Source: Apostichopus japonicus
Taxonomy: Eukaryota; Echinodermata; Holothuroidea; Aspidochirotida; Stichopodidae
NCBI RefSeq assembly: GCF_037975245.1
Contig: NC_092583.1
Coordinates: 12,175,764 to 12,239,763 of the forward strand
Length of the DNA: 64,000 nucleotides
Direction: 5' to 3'
Shown: piece after piece, positions 28,860 through 42,802 of the stretch
Layout of the letters: every line of letters begins with the position of its first letter
Numbering within the stretch: the first letter of the stretch is position 1
Program-made: the position numbers and the translations under genes
The notes under the pieces: model-generated
Seen by the model: only the letters and a program-made list of their open reading frames with translations
Told to the model about the DNA's origin: nothing
The model's database searches: none

Positions 28860-30240
28860 AGCCCAAAATCAACCCAAATGGTTAAATGATCCAGAGACAT
28901 ATCGATTCTGGAGAAACAAAGTTATTAGTTTAATTCGATCGGCTAAAAAAAGTTATTTTAGAGATTCTATTGCTAAGTATAAAGGCGATTCCAAAGCTAT
29001 TTGGCATCTTCTTAGAAACCTCGTTTTGTCTGAAGAATTGGAATTGGACCAATTTCACTGCTGAATGTGTCTTATAAAATTGCATCTTCCTGCATTGCAA
29101 ATCGTATGAAGGCAGTTCTTCCTAATATTATTTCTTTGAACCAAAGTGGCTTCCTCGATGGTCGGTGGGTGATAGCATTCGTACAGTGTATGAAAGAGTA
29201 CATTCCATGGTTTTCCGTTTTGTGTGGAAAAATAAACCAGACCGCATAAGTCGAAGACAATTAATACAAGGATACCCCGATGGAAGATTGAAAATGGTAG
29301 ATTTTTGTAAACATTGTATTACTCTTAAGATCTCTACTTTTGGTCGTTTGTTGTAGAGCAAGAGCTCTAGTTTTGTCTGCTGTATTTAACGTACTAGGTA
29401 CAATATAAGTATTGACTCTTTCTTTGATCATGGGGATTTTTATGTGAAGTTAGTGACTTCAAAAATCTGTAATCCTTTTTGGAAGATCCTTTTTGAAACT
29501 ACACATAATTTTCTTCATGATGTTTTCTCTACTATTTACAATGATACTACTATATTAACATTGCCAATTTGGAATGGCAGTTTATTTAAAGTTGGAAATA
29601 GCCCAGTATATTACACGCGTTGGTATTACAAGGGTATACGTTTCATTGGAGATTTGATTAGTAATGGTACTTTTAATACTTTTGATAATTTTACTCAAGA
29701 GTTTAATATATCAACCAATTTGTTGGAGTATTATTGTATTATCAGCTCTATTAAGGAAAAATTGAAGGGTTTATCCAATGATACAATTTTAAGGGTTATT
29801 TTTCCTAATAATAGTTATATAAATACTCTGCATGCAAGTGGTTCTTTTTGTTCTAAAGCAGTTTACAATAGATTGCTGGAGTTTTCAGGTTATGAGCACA
29901 ATTCCTATATTAAGTGGTGCCAGACTATTGATATCAGTAAAAATATAATAGTTATAATAGTTAAAGATATCTCCATTGTATTATTTGGTGCAAAGTTCGC
30001 TCGTGAATTCAATTTCATTATTTTATTAATCAAAAGTGACATCTTCAATTGCAACAAAAGATAATCCAAAGACAAAATAAATTACTATTGTATTTGAAAG
30101 AAAATTTCGGGGTACAAAAGAATATTTTAATAAGAAATATGAAAGGTGCAGAGTGGGAAAAAAGTCTCAGAGAGACTGACTTCGACAAATTGATCCAAGA
30201 TTTTGCAAGGGTCAAGTCTCGTAATGTGTCTGGTCTGTAA
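28860..30240 (+). pseudogene. LINE RT and C-terminal relic, unit 1
   Basis: A linker-like stretch (WLNDPETYRFWRNK, then a lysine-rich helix) leads to RT block 2, [20 protein letters not shown]. It jumps directly to a C-terminal region ([15 protein letters not shown]) near 29200. The catalytic YADD region is missing, so at least several hundred bp were deleted. The end near 30240 (VKSRNVSGL) looks like the original C terminus. Confidence 0.65.
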
Positions 30241-30282
30241 ATATATGTACTCTAATATATCAATGTTATGATTGATCATGAT

Positions 30283-30410
30283 TGCTCATTTCTACTGAGA
30301 GATGTGGTAGCAACCTGTTAATTTGCATACGGTAGGGGTGGTAGCAATCTGTTCATTTGTACTGAGAGAGGTGGTAGCAACCTGTTTACTTGTACTGAAA
30401 ATTGGTCAGG
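30283..30410 (+). repeat. Three-copy minisatellite before the unit 1/2 junction
   Basis: GGTAGCAACCTGTT or GGTAGCAATCTGTT, then ATTTGTACTGAGAGA, repeated about three times at 30-50 nt spacing. Confidence 0.6.
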
Positions 30411-30414
30411 CAAA

Positions 30415-30619
30415 CAGGCTTAAAGGCCGTAATGCAAATTCTTGAACACAAATTTACTTAAAAAATCACAAAATACTGCACCATTTTTCATCTTAGCACC
30501 CTTAATTATTCCAAAAATCCACCCCTTCCCTTAGACCCCTCCCCCAGGACGGTGATCACTGGGGTGTTGTGGGCCTCCACTACTGAAGGTTGCCCACGGG
30601 CCTCCATAATACGGCCCTG
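30415..30619. mobile_element. hAT-like remnant at the unit 1/2 junction
   Basis: Contains the core motifs of the other hAT-like elements (CACCATTTTTCAT, CCCTTAGACCCCTCCCCC, AGGACGGTGATCA) and ends CCATAATACGGCCCTG, a hAT-type terminus. The next 8 bases, CATGTCAG, are also the first bases of duplication homology. The left terminus is unclear (CAGGCTTAAAGGCCGTAAT at 30415). Confidence 0.55.
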
Positions 30620-31786
30620 CATGTCAGGGTAGTTAAGCTTCTTATAATTTACTGGAGGCATGCAGGTTTAGTACGGAGTAGGCCTACAAGGCGGTGGCCG
30701 TCTGCTTAAAATGGCTAAAGGAAACCCGCATAATCATGGAATAAGTGAAGTATTAAAATGCAATCCGCGTAGTCATGGTTTAAGAAAGGTAAAAGGCGGT
30801 TTGAATGTCGTTTGGAGGCAGGTTCTTTTGGTATGAAATTGAAATACACAATGACAGAAATCTTAGTGTCTTTTATTTCAGCTACCACGACCTATACTTC
30901 TTTTATTGGTGAAGACACTTTTGGTCTATTATATTTGGGACTGTTAAAAGAAACCTCTCTCTTGTTGTGTCGGAATATAAATACTATCGTGCGGTTGAAT
31001 TTCTCCTGAAAAGCCATCTTGACCAAAGTATTCCATTCGGCAGCTCGATTTCACCATCTTTCAGGACATTTTGATAAGCCAAAACTGGTGGCGTTGTTTA
31101 ACTAAAATTAATGATCACCGCCATTTGTATTAAATCAGCATTCCTCGCTCGAACCTAATCTATCCTGAGAATCTAAAGTCTCGGAGCCAGTTTCTATCCT
31201 GCTCCCGACAAATTCTCCGCTTCTCCATCCTCCTTAATCATTCCAATGTGCGTAATTAGTTCGGTAAGCCATTCTGCTCCTCCCAAAAAACTGGTATTTT
31301 CCGCTGACAAAAACGTAGTTTTCCGCTAAAAACTTTGGTGTGCGGAAAGCACCGTGTTTTGTTTAATACCAGTGAAACATTCTTTTAGCATGTCAACGTT
31401 TCTTCTAGATTCAGTTTGCATCGAGAGACTTTCTAAGCAAACCATCTAAACCATCTTTAAAAAAAAGATACATATTTCGACACGACCTAAGTTCAAGTCG
31501 TTATATCTAAGTTCCAATATATGTGAATAGCCTTTTGCGTACTGAACAACTATTGTACTGATTTATCATAATATCTTACTTAATGCCTGGTTCACCATGT
31601 CCGACTATAAGTTATTTTTTAATTAAAATACTTAGTCATACTTCTATAAAAAAAATATACATACCCACAGAATAATATACCCACAGAAATGATATAACAC
31701 CGGACACTCAGGAGATATGAAGTACGTCGATTAGTTAGAGTACCACTTACGATGCCATTGATAGGCCTACCCAGAAATACTCGTCA

Positions 31787-31793
31787 TGTCGTG

Positions 31794-31840
<47 letters not shown>

Positions 31841-31856
31841 AAAAAATATATATATA

Positions 31857-31908
<52 letters not shown>
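31787..31908. repeat. (TA)n tract upstream of gene 2
   Basis: About 120 bp of TA repeats with AAAA and TTTA interruptions, 0.9 kb upstream of the gene 2 ATG. Unit 3 has the equivalent at 57636-57718; unit 1 lacks it. Confidence 0.9.
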
Positions 31909-31909
<1 letters not shown>

Positions 31910-32132
31910 CAGTTTCCCAGTAAAAACAGTTTTCCGGTGGCTGAACAGTTTAATCTTCCACAACACAACATCGTCTGTCTTAATTTTGCCATAATCCTGG
32001 GTAATTTGTCTGACCATAATAAAAGAAACTTAAAGTACATTCACACTGTCATGGTCTCAATAGGGATATGGCTTTTCTTTCCGGGTTCAAGCACTTTGAG
32101 CAGTCTTGGGCTTACGGTAGAGTTCATGAGAG

Positions 32133-32160
32133 CAGGGAGTTGTTGCAAAACAACTCCCTG
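32133..32160. repeat. 12-bp hairpin upstream of gene 2
   Basis: Same arms as at 3773-3800, loop GCAA, perfect pairing. It lies about 650 bp upstream of the gene 2 start codon, followed by ATGAGAGTACCATTTACGAC, which is shared with unit 3. Confidence 0.6.
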
Positions 32161-32808
32161 ATGAGAGTACCATTTACGACGTGTATTGTTTTTAATCGTG
32201 TCTGGTGGCTGTCATTTTCTCAATATTTTGATGTCATAGTGCCACTTTGGCATCTGAAAACTTTTAGGGTTTTTCGTGTGTGTGGGTCTTTCAATATTTT
32301 CAAATTAGAATGTACCACACATTTCTGAATGTTTATTTTTCTCCAGGAAACGGCACTTTTAATTGCAAGTTGTTTTCTATTTCTGAGTAAAAGGTTTCTT
32401 TGTAAATATATTTTTCTTCATCTCTTCCCAAGACAGAAAGGAAGGAAATATGGTGCTTTCATTTAAGAAAGGGGTTGTTCTAATATGAGGGATCACTTTT
32501 TCAGGTTTTACCATAGAAATTGAAGTTGAATTTCAATGGGGTTTTCACAATTCTGGCAGCACCTGATCACCTCCACCCCTCCCCCCGCCCCTTGCTCCAT
32601 CTGCCCTTTTTTGGAATGCAGTATTTATTTGTTATTTGATGTGACAATTTTCGTACACTCCTCTTAATAGCGTAACTTTTAAACATTGTTGAAACGCTGA
32701 TTCAAGTCTCAATCAAAATTTCCCTTCATGTGATACTTTTTCACCTCCTTTTTATGCTATTTTTCTTTCTTTGTCTCTTGAATCCCAAAGAAAACTTAGG
32801 ACTCAGCC

Positions 32809-33808
32809 ATGATCTTCTCCACCCATTTGTTGACATTTTTATTAGTTATCGTGATCACTGCAGAGGTAAATCATTGTGAAACTGTTAACAATGATCCTGG
32901 TAAGAAAGAAAATGATGTTGAAGATATCAAGAATCATGTTACGTATAAGGAAGGCGATGGTAGTACCTGCAAGAACGAATTGTACAACGTATTGTACAAT
33001 GAAACAAACGCGCAAGTGGCAGGTAAGTCTTTGACTAAGCACAAACACTTCAGAGAGTCATGTGCTTAAAGGAGTAAGAGTCTCGTGATTGCTCGCCAAG
33101 TAACACGGGTTTTAATATTTTTTTAAAGAAAGGGCATGGATTGATATTTCACACGAAAACAAAACGTTTTTTGTAAAATATCAGATACCATAATTAGAGT
33201 GATGTGAACCCGCCCAAATAACATAACTAATGGTTATGATCAATGAATCAAAAGTTTAAACTGACCGAATTAATTGATTATTTGGGCATATTTTCAGATA
33301 TCGTTGTTGCAGCTGTAGTTTTGGTTACTGCTTGTATGTTAAGAGCATAAGTCGGTGTCTGTCTGTATGTTTTTTATGTTTGTATTTGTGTCTGTCTGAC
33401 TGCTTCTAAGCCTAACTGGTCGTCTGTCATCGCCTTTCTCTTTCTCCGACTCTTTTATGTCTATCCGAGTTTGTCTTTATATTATTTATCTAATCTACAT
33501 TCCATTTGCAAATATAAGTTTATTTACCTACCTATTTATTTATTTATTTTGGCATTCAGCTCTTAATGCTTTCGGGATACCTAATACCGGATTACTAGCA
33601 GGAAACACAGGCTGGTACGGACATTTCAGTGGTTGCACAGAACTACCAGATTTCCAGTACTGTATGCTAACTATGAATGTCAACACAGCAACTCTCTCAA
33701 TGGTAATGTTGCAAACCTGCAGTTTATTTAACGTTATCCAATCATGTTTACATGTTTTTTTTTTTTATATATTCACAGTTGCATGTTCATACAACTTGCT
33801 ACACATTC

Positions 33809-33855
<47 letters not shown>

Positions 33856-34085
33856 TATATAGACATTTACATAGACAAATATATAGTAAATCAATAAAGA
33901 ATAACACACCAGAAAAATTCCACTTCCCGACCGGTTTCGTCCTTTTGGGACTCATCACTGAGTATGAATCGAACCCTGGATCTTTGTGTCACGAACCGAA
34001 GTCCGTGCCACTCGACCAAAGTGATTCTACTGGTGTGTTAAAGCGTATAAATTGGCTTTGAAGTTTATATATAAGTTTATATATA

Positions 34086-34176
<91 letters not shown>

Positions 34177-36239
34177 TCTATATTAATATATTAACAACTT
34201 TCAACTGTTTTATGATTTTTGTTTATTTCTCCGAATCCTTAATCAGACGGAGTTACATCAACTTCTCATCAGATGGGGAATTTGTGCACCGAAGATCTGT
34301 TCAGATAATGGCATCAACGATAACGTGGAAATGCTCACTAGTAAGTCGTGCATAATGGATGTGTTCCACCAAATAACAGCAATGATTTTCAATACCACTG
34401 AAATATTGGTCTGACTCCTATCCTCCCCCCCCCCCCCCTCTACATACATGGATATCGTGTATTGATTGTACTAAGTAGCCATTGAGGCAAATTTTTAATT
34501 CCCAATCCACCCCAACGCCACCTCACCCCACTCCACCCCTCTTCCCATAACTGTTCAATGTAGATGCAGTCTCTGAAGAACTTGCATTCAAACATTTTTC
34601 TACCTCATAAATCTTTGGGGTTAGATCTCTCCTCGGCATATATTAATATACATTTTTCTTTCGTTCCTCTCAATGTAGCATATCTTCGTTCCAGTACCGG
34701 TGTGAATTTAACCGGTGTATCATCTACAGCCTACTGTGTACAGAATAATAAAGTACCGTATTCAACCGGTTTTTATATTACAGTGTAAGGTTTTATAGTT
34801 CATTTCATTTCAACACAACAGAAAACTGAATTATTTTATTGTTGATTTCGTGAGACGAAATAGGCTCATATAAAGACTCCCAGCTCATGTTATGAAGCAC
34901 AAGCATGCCGGGTTAGTTGCGTACTATACGTACATATATGTATGTATATATATAAATATGTATTTATATATATATATTTATCCATATATATATATATCCA
35001 TATATATATATATATATATATATATATCCAAATATATGTCCACTCATCGCTCTTTAGGTACATAAAACTTTCAATTGACAATAACTAATAACTACTACGT
35101 AAATTGTCATGTAAAACGTTTTAAATTTTCCGTCCTTTTGCAGGGGAGTCTTTGGATTAATATGTATTTTGATGATCATTGGTTCTATTATTGATATCAT
35201 TGATGATGATGATGATGATAATGAAGTTAAAGACCCACATGGTACAGAAACAGAAGAATCATTGCCACTTATGACGTCAGCATTCGATAAAGATGAAGAA
35301 ACGGAAGCAATACAAGAGATTAATAAACAATCGGTGAAAGGAAGAGTAGCTGGTAGGCATTTTGTCTTGTTCTTAATTTTTTTTCTATATTTTTTTCTAT
35401 TTAATCTTACCAGTTTCTGTTGGAAGATAGTCAAGTTAGCTCACAAAATTGGATACGAGATACTACAAATGTTAAGCAATGTTGTTTATTGACTGTTTTA
35501 ACGCAAAATTCGTGAATAAAGGAGGGTTACAGTTTTTTTCAAAATCATTCAAAAAGTCGCTCGACAAGCGTGCATTTACGTGACGTCCCCCGTTTATAAT
35601 TGATCAAGTTTAATCATAATGAATCTATGCAAAATGTTAGGCTGGTTTCTATCTCAGTTATATCTTAACCAAAAACATAACATTGTCGAATTGATTGAAC
35701 TTAGATAATTGTATATAGCTACAATTAAATGTCGAAATGTCACTTGTCACGTACTTTGCATTTTCTACAATCTCCTAGAAATATATACTCTTCAATCATT
35801 AACTTAGAAGATTTTAATTTGATTAATATTTTGTTTTTGCGAAAAATGATAAGATTGCTTTTTTACATGCTAAATAAATTAAACATTTTGTTGTAAATTG
35901 ATGGCCTAATTCAACATTCTGTTTCAATTATCTGAAAATGGCAGGATCGGTCATATAATGTTAAATGAAAAAAAAAATTATCAGTTTTCTACAAAATGTT
36001 GAAATTTTGGTTAATTTGATAGGTTATGTAATAATTTCGCACTTACAAGACAGGTTGACCACATAACATATGCTTAAGAAATGATATAATTTCGTTGAAA
36101 ATTAATATCCATTCAACATTTCGCAGAAAAATTCTTACCTTCCTCCAATGAACACGTTTTCATTTCGACGACACCAACAGCATGCCCACATGGATAAGAT
36201 GTGAATCAAGTATACTAGATCAATTCAACTTAATGACTC

Positions 36240-36289
<50 letters not shown>

Positions 36290-39200
36290 ACGTTCCTCCA
36301 GCCACCATAAAACAAATACTTTTGTCGTTTGCGTTTAACCGCAACTTGTCCAAGTTAACTGTTGTCGGTTCTGACGGTAATCGAGACATTGGATGTTTAC
36401 ACGGTATTCGAGTAATCTCCATGATGTGGATAGCCATGTTTCACGTGTGCCTTACAACAGATTCAAAATTATCATATCTCGATATTTGTAAGTTATAGTA
36501 CAATACAAGCTTTTCATTATCATACTTGACAACTTGTTAAATATACTCGAATATCTGCTTGGTACGTTGTCATCGGTTGACCGTTGATTAACCGATGGAT
36601 AAAACAAGATATAAAATTGATATAAATAAACATTATGTTTCGCAATCATTTTTAAAGTCGTCTACCGTATCGCTGATTTTAAACCTACTTAGGTGTTCAA
36701 ACCTAATGATCTTGCGGTTATTAATTTTGACCTCAAGTTCCATAGGATATGGTACGTAGCGAATAAAGTGTAACACAAGTTAATATTCTACCGTGACGAT
36801 ATCGAGTGCGCGTGCTCAAAACCTAACTTACGTGTGTGTACTTTCCATCTATATAAACAGTTAACCCACACGACGGATTGAGGATGCTTAGATCAGCCTT
36901 TTACCAGATAATTGTATTCAACGGTTCTTTACCTGTAGATACTTTTCTCTTTTTAAGGTAAGTTTATACATAGTAAACACTACATATTCTATGCGTACAG
37001 GCTACAGCAGACAATATGTTTTGCCGTAATTTCGAAGCGACCACACCATTTGTCCTACAATAAAATATTCAATATGGACAGTATGGTGGTTTATTCATTA
37101 AAGTGTATATTAACATTCCTTCTTCTATATCTCTTCCTCATCATGTGTTCTCATACTTCTCCTCTTCTTCCTGCCTCCTCTTCTCCAGTGTTCCTCTTCC
37201 TGTTCATCCAGTCCCTCATTTTCCTGCATCTCCTCATTTTTCTCTGCTTTTTAAATTTCTCGCTCCTTCTCTTCTTTCCCTCCTCTTCCCATCCCTTCTT
37301 CCTATATTTCCTCCTCCTCTTTCTCCTTATCTTGTTATTCCCCTTCCTTCTCCCCCTTCGCCTCCATCTCCGCCTCATCTTTCCTTTCCTCCTCTTCATT
37401 CACGTATCACATGGGATACGTCACCTACAAAGGTCATATTACTTGCCTAACGTTATAGACCTACAACGATTTATATTACAGAGGTTGAGTAAGGCTATGT
37501 CAACTTTGCAGATAAGATGGCGGGCGGAGAGATCGCAATGAATTACCGACTAACTGCATCTTTCATCCTACATCATATTCCGCACCGAAAAATGAACTAA
37601 TGTACATGAAACACGGAAAGATTATTAAATATTTTAATAATGGATAACCCAGCTTTTTTTTTAAAACTAGCATTGTATTCTTCATTTCTAGCGGCCTTTT
37701 AATTTGTTACGCCACTCTATTTAAACTGGAAAAAAACAATGGAAGTCTTTCCTGGCCTTGGCTTTTCCTGCACAGATACATAAGGTATGAAACTATGAAA
37801 CAGAAGTGAGATTAGGATAATATGAAAATGAATTCGATATACAGCTTCAGATCCCCTGGGTCCCTCTCATCTCCCCCTTACACCCATCCAATACCCCTCC
37901 CTACCATTCCCCTACCCCTCTTCGTGTTTCGGTGAGGAAATACAATAAACCGATACATGTTCAAATATTTAAGACATAATCTCTACCTAAGTTATCAAAT
38001 TTCAATCTAAATGCTTGGAAATGAAAGAAAGTATAACGGTCATCTGTGCCCCCGCCCTTTCTATAGATTGACACCAATGCTGGTCGTTGCCATGGCAATA
38101 TGGGTATTTGTTGCACCCCATACGTACTGGGGACCAATGATGGGTACTTTGATGGACAGGTCACGTTGTGAGAGTTACTGGTGGACAAATTTATTATACA
38201 TACAGAATTTTTTCCAGTTTTCCAGTCATGTGAGTATTTATTACAAAGAGTGAAGTGTTTTTTTTTTATTGCGGTTGTAGACATGCGCAAAATTTAACTT
38301 ATACTCGGTTAATATGCACATTGAAGATGATCAATATTTTCAACATGAGAGCTGTTGACATTATGTTATGATATTATGTTATGTTCTATTTGTACCAGTC
38401 ATCAACACTACTCTTACAAAAGAATTGATCAAGAAAGTTTAAATAAGCTACCAACTGTGCACACGAGCAAGTAAAACTATTCCTGGTTTTTTTTTTGGGG
38501 GGGGGGGTCAGAGATCTAAAGAAGTAGGTGGCCGGAAATTATGAACGCCCCAACGCCCCTTACATCCTATAGCCTTGTTGCGTATCGTTCGTGTATAATT
38601 CTTTACCGAAACGCCCATCAGATCACTTAGTCTTCTGCACCTTGTACATATAGTATTCTTTCCCTATACAGACGAACTCAAACTGTCAGACTTGACCAAG
38701 AATGTGTCTGTTTTCATGTAACATTCTTTACCGAAACGCCCATCATATCGCTAAGCTTACTGTATTATTCTGTACCTATAGGCCCTCCGAAGTTACAATT
38801 ACTGTGTCCCATTCGTCTATCGTTATTTACTCATACAAACGCCCTCAGACAAACCAGACCTGATTATAAATGTGTCTTTTTCATATATCATTCTTCGCTG
38901 AAACGCCCTCCCAACCTTCAACTTATACTACCATAGTCTCATCTGCAAACTCCTCCAGACCTTACACTGTTCCCTGGGGGGGGGGGGGTGGAGGGATGAG
39001 AGAGGGGCTTCGTGCATCATTCTTTACTCAAATTCCCCTCAGACCACTGAGCCTATACTGTATCTTGCGTACGTGTATATAATAATATTTTACTGTTTTT
39101 TTGGGGGGGGAGGTGCTGGAGTGGGGGGGGGGGCGGGAGTGGTTGTGTAGCATTCATTACCGCAACGCCACTCGGGCCACTGAGCCTGTACTGTATCTTG

Positions 39201-42200
39201 CGTACCCTGTTTATTATACTCTAGTTATATTGGACCTATATGTTAATTATTGCCTTGTTTGTGCATTATTCTCCACAGTGTTTTGGCGTAGCTTGGTATC
39301 TTAGCGTAGACATGCAGCTCTTCCTTGTGAGCCCGTTCATAATTTACTCACTCTACAGGTAAATCTATTGAGGTATTTTACATTACGTCCATTAATATAT
39401 ATAAACATATATAAGCGGGAGGCCCGGGTTCGATTCCCGGTGGAGGCTGGAAGTTTTATCACTGTTCTGGATTTCCCAACACACTACAATTTCAATAATA
39501 TATATTACATTTATGTAAAAGTTCGGTCATTGGCGTCGACTTTATATATTCGCCTGTATTTTACAGTTTCTGTTCCCTCATTAGTATCAAGGCAAGGCCC
39601 TCTCGCACGGTTTTCCCCCAACAAATTAACCCCTGGTAATTCACTCACCGACCACCACAATGAGCCACATCGACGTATCTGCCGAACTTCCCGTAGGGTG
39701 CAAATAAACAAACCGGCGAACATCAATATATTTAAAAGTTACCGCGCAGGTAGCTCACGTAATGATCTCGCCAGGATTCGAAACGTTAATTCTTAGATCG
39801 AAAGTTCATTACCTTTCCATTGGACCTCCACTCTCTGACAAAAAACAACAACAAAAAACACGTTTTCGTATTTTCTCCTTCATTTCATCACAATATATTT
39901 CCTCCACAGATCACAAAGGCTGGGATTGCTTTTGACTGCTGTCCTGGTAAGCGCTAGTGTGATCGTCAATGGGATAATAGTAGCTGAGTATCATTTCCGT
40001 GCGTCAACAATAGTTAATCTAATGTGAGTAAAAATATACGTCAATGTAACATTTGCTCTTGTACTTATCACTAATGATGTAAACGTCCTTTCAACACGAA
40101 GTATAAACATTGTTCAAAGATAAACCCTTCATATAAAATCGGAACAAAGATAAACTTTTGACCAATGTGCGCGATAAAATGAAGAGCAATATCAATACAT
40201 TGACAAGAGGGGGGTGGGGGTGCGGGGTGGTTTCGTCTATCTCATTTCTAACTGGCTTCTAAATTAATTTAACCTTAAAATGTAGTAACGCGTAGTTTAC
40301 TCTATGTAGAGGTATGTTTATTGTTACGAAGTCCAGATACTATGAATTGGAGGAAACGAACACAAGATAGTCGATTAGAGAGGAAGTGTTTAAAAATTAA
40401 TCTAATCAGTGTCTCTTGAGTAAATCTTCAAGGGTAAGCAGACCTCATAGTGATTTTAACGTGGCGTGACAGAGACAGGCTGGTGCCACTAGGAGAAGAG
40501 AACGAGCCTCTCCTTGGAAACTAATTTATACCATTCTATAAGCTTACTCGACCGTAACTTAATTGTGCTCTATGCTTTCATATTAGTATAATAATAGTAA
40601 ATACCAGCAATGAGCGTGACAAACTCTTAAAGTAAAATGTATATCACAGCAATTAGCAAGGGAAACTCTTAAAGTAACATGCTGCACCATAACAATATTC
40701 ATTAGGTTTTAAAGTCTACAGTAGTGTAGGCTGTCCATTTATTTGAAAAGTAGTTTTTTTTGCTTGGGCAGTCTGGTCAAGCAATGATACAATATTCACA
40801 CATAGCCACATGCATGGATTAACGTCAGTCTATCTAAGAGATTTGAGTGCAGGTTAAAACAGTTTGGCTTCGGCTTTGGTTCCTAGGGCGTGAGTTATTC
40901 ATCGATAATCAAAAAGTTTTGTGTCCCATAAATATAGTGTTTTCAATGTAATAATTGACGTGAAATCTAAGTCCGCTTGTCGAAAATTGTATGTATTCAC
41001 TTTCGTTATAGTTTATATAATCGGTATGGATGAACAGTAAAAAAGATATTCAAAGCAAATACAAAATATTAACAAGTACCCTTTGTTTTCTTCCGTTTTA
41101 GATTATTTGGAGGAGATTATCTTGATATAATATATAGCAAACCATACATCAGAATGCAGGCCTACCTCGTTGGTATGGTGGTTGGGTTTATTTTATACAA
41201 AGCAAAGGACAAAGAAATCATATTACCTAAGGTAAGAAGTGTAGACTCTTAGTGAACTACACAGGTCGCGGTTTGAAACGCGCCAACCACAAGAAAAGAC
41301 TTTTGGAAATAATGTTCTGGTTTTTTACCTTAATTTCCCAATCAGTGTGAGGCTTTTGTTAAAAAAAAAAAAAAACAAGAATAAAACTTGGCGATAACAA
41401 AAGCTTATTATAACAAGGCTAATAAAAGCTTTGCTAGCACTGCCGCTTGAAGTGTAGCTACACTATCAATATCGATTTGAAGTAGCGCCCTCTTCCATGG
41501 AGTTGATTGTACGTGATATATGGAACCCAAAATGGCTGAGTACCACACGACAACGAGGAGTCGCGCCGCGGGTAACAGATACAGCAACCTCCAACTAAAG
41601 CAATCTTTATAATCGCAGTACCAGGCTAAAGTGCAGAATGATATATACAATAGCCAGGGATACAATAGCCATGAATTAGCATTCCACCTATACGGTTATA
41701 CATATGACCCGCTCAGACAAACGATTTACTTAAGAGAATTACAAGAGAAAACATAAGACATAAGCAAAGAACGATAGATTGGCCCACGGGTAAACATACT
41801 ATGTAACATACAGAACAATAAAAATGCATGCTGGCCCAAACCCAATAATCGAGTTTCTGAATCCATGCTTTAGGATAAATGAGTAATTATACCAAATGAG
41901 TAATTATACTAATCCTTTAGAGGAAAAAATTTAGAAACCTTGAATAACTCACCAACTGTTCGGCAACCCTGAAAACAAGGTAAATGGATGTAAAACTTCT
42001 CGAGTTACTTTTATATTCTTTTACGTGACTTAGTGTATTGACTTTTTCTAACAAATACTTTTTTTGTGGCGCTATACACAATTCCTTTGCCGGTAAAAAA
42101 AAGTAGCGGCTTTGGTCTCATAAACCGAAAGGCATATTTGCCATCTTGATCATTGTCATGATCTTTGTCATGAATATTTATTGTAGTCGTATCTTATTTT

Positions 42201-42725
42201 TTTTCGATTCGGATTACCGCGATGGATGTATTGAGTAGATCCGACTATATAGGCAAGGCTCAGTCAACGAATTCCCAAGCTCCTAGTCACCCCTGTTGTC
42301 ATGGCACCATATATATTACTTCCCCCTATTTATTTTAGAATAACATCAATATTTCTTTCATTCTCTCCCATCAGCCCGTTGCTGTGATTGGTTGGTTGGT
42401 TGCTACGTCACTGGGTACACTAGTTCTCTGTACGATAGCGCCATCACTTGGTACAGTAGTTGCCGTCACGTTCCAAGCTCTGCATCGAATTGCATGGGGA
42501 GTTTTCCTGGCATGGGTCGTCCTATACTGCCAACTTGTCAAATCAGGTAAACCATCTTTTAATTTTAACATCAGTCGTTATTCTTCCAATAAATTTTTGA
42601 CGAGAAGGTAACGTGTATTATTATTATGATTATTATCTTGATTATTTATTATTATTATTATCATCGTCATCATGATTTGTATGTTCTTATTATTATGATG
42701 ATGATGATGATGATGGTGATGATGG

Positions 42726-42802
<77 letters not shown>

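Noticed and set aside
31747-32040. Ile/Tyr-repeat reading frames (also near 8003, 8855, 33744, 61473, 62482)
   Set aside because: Translations of TA microsatellites.
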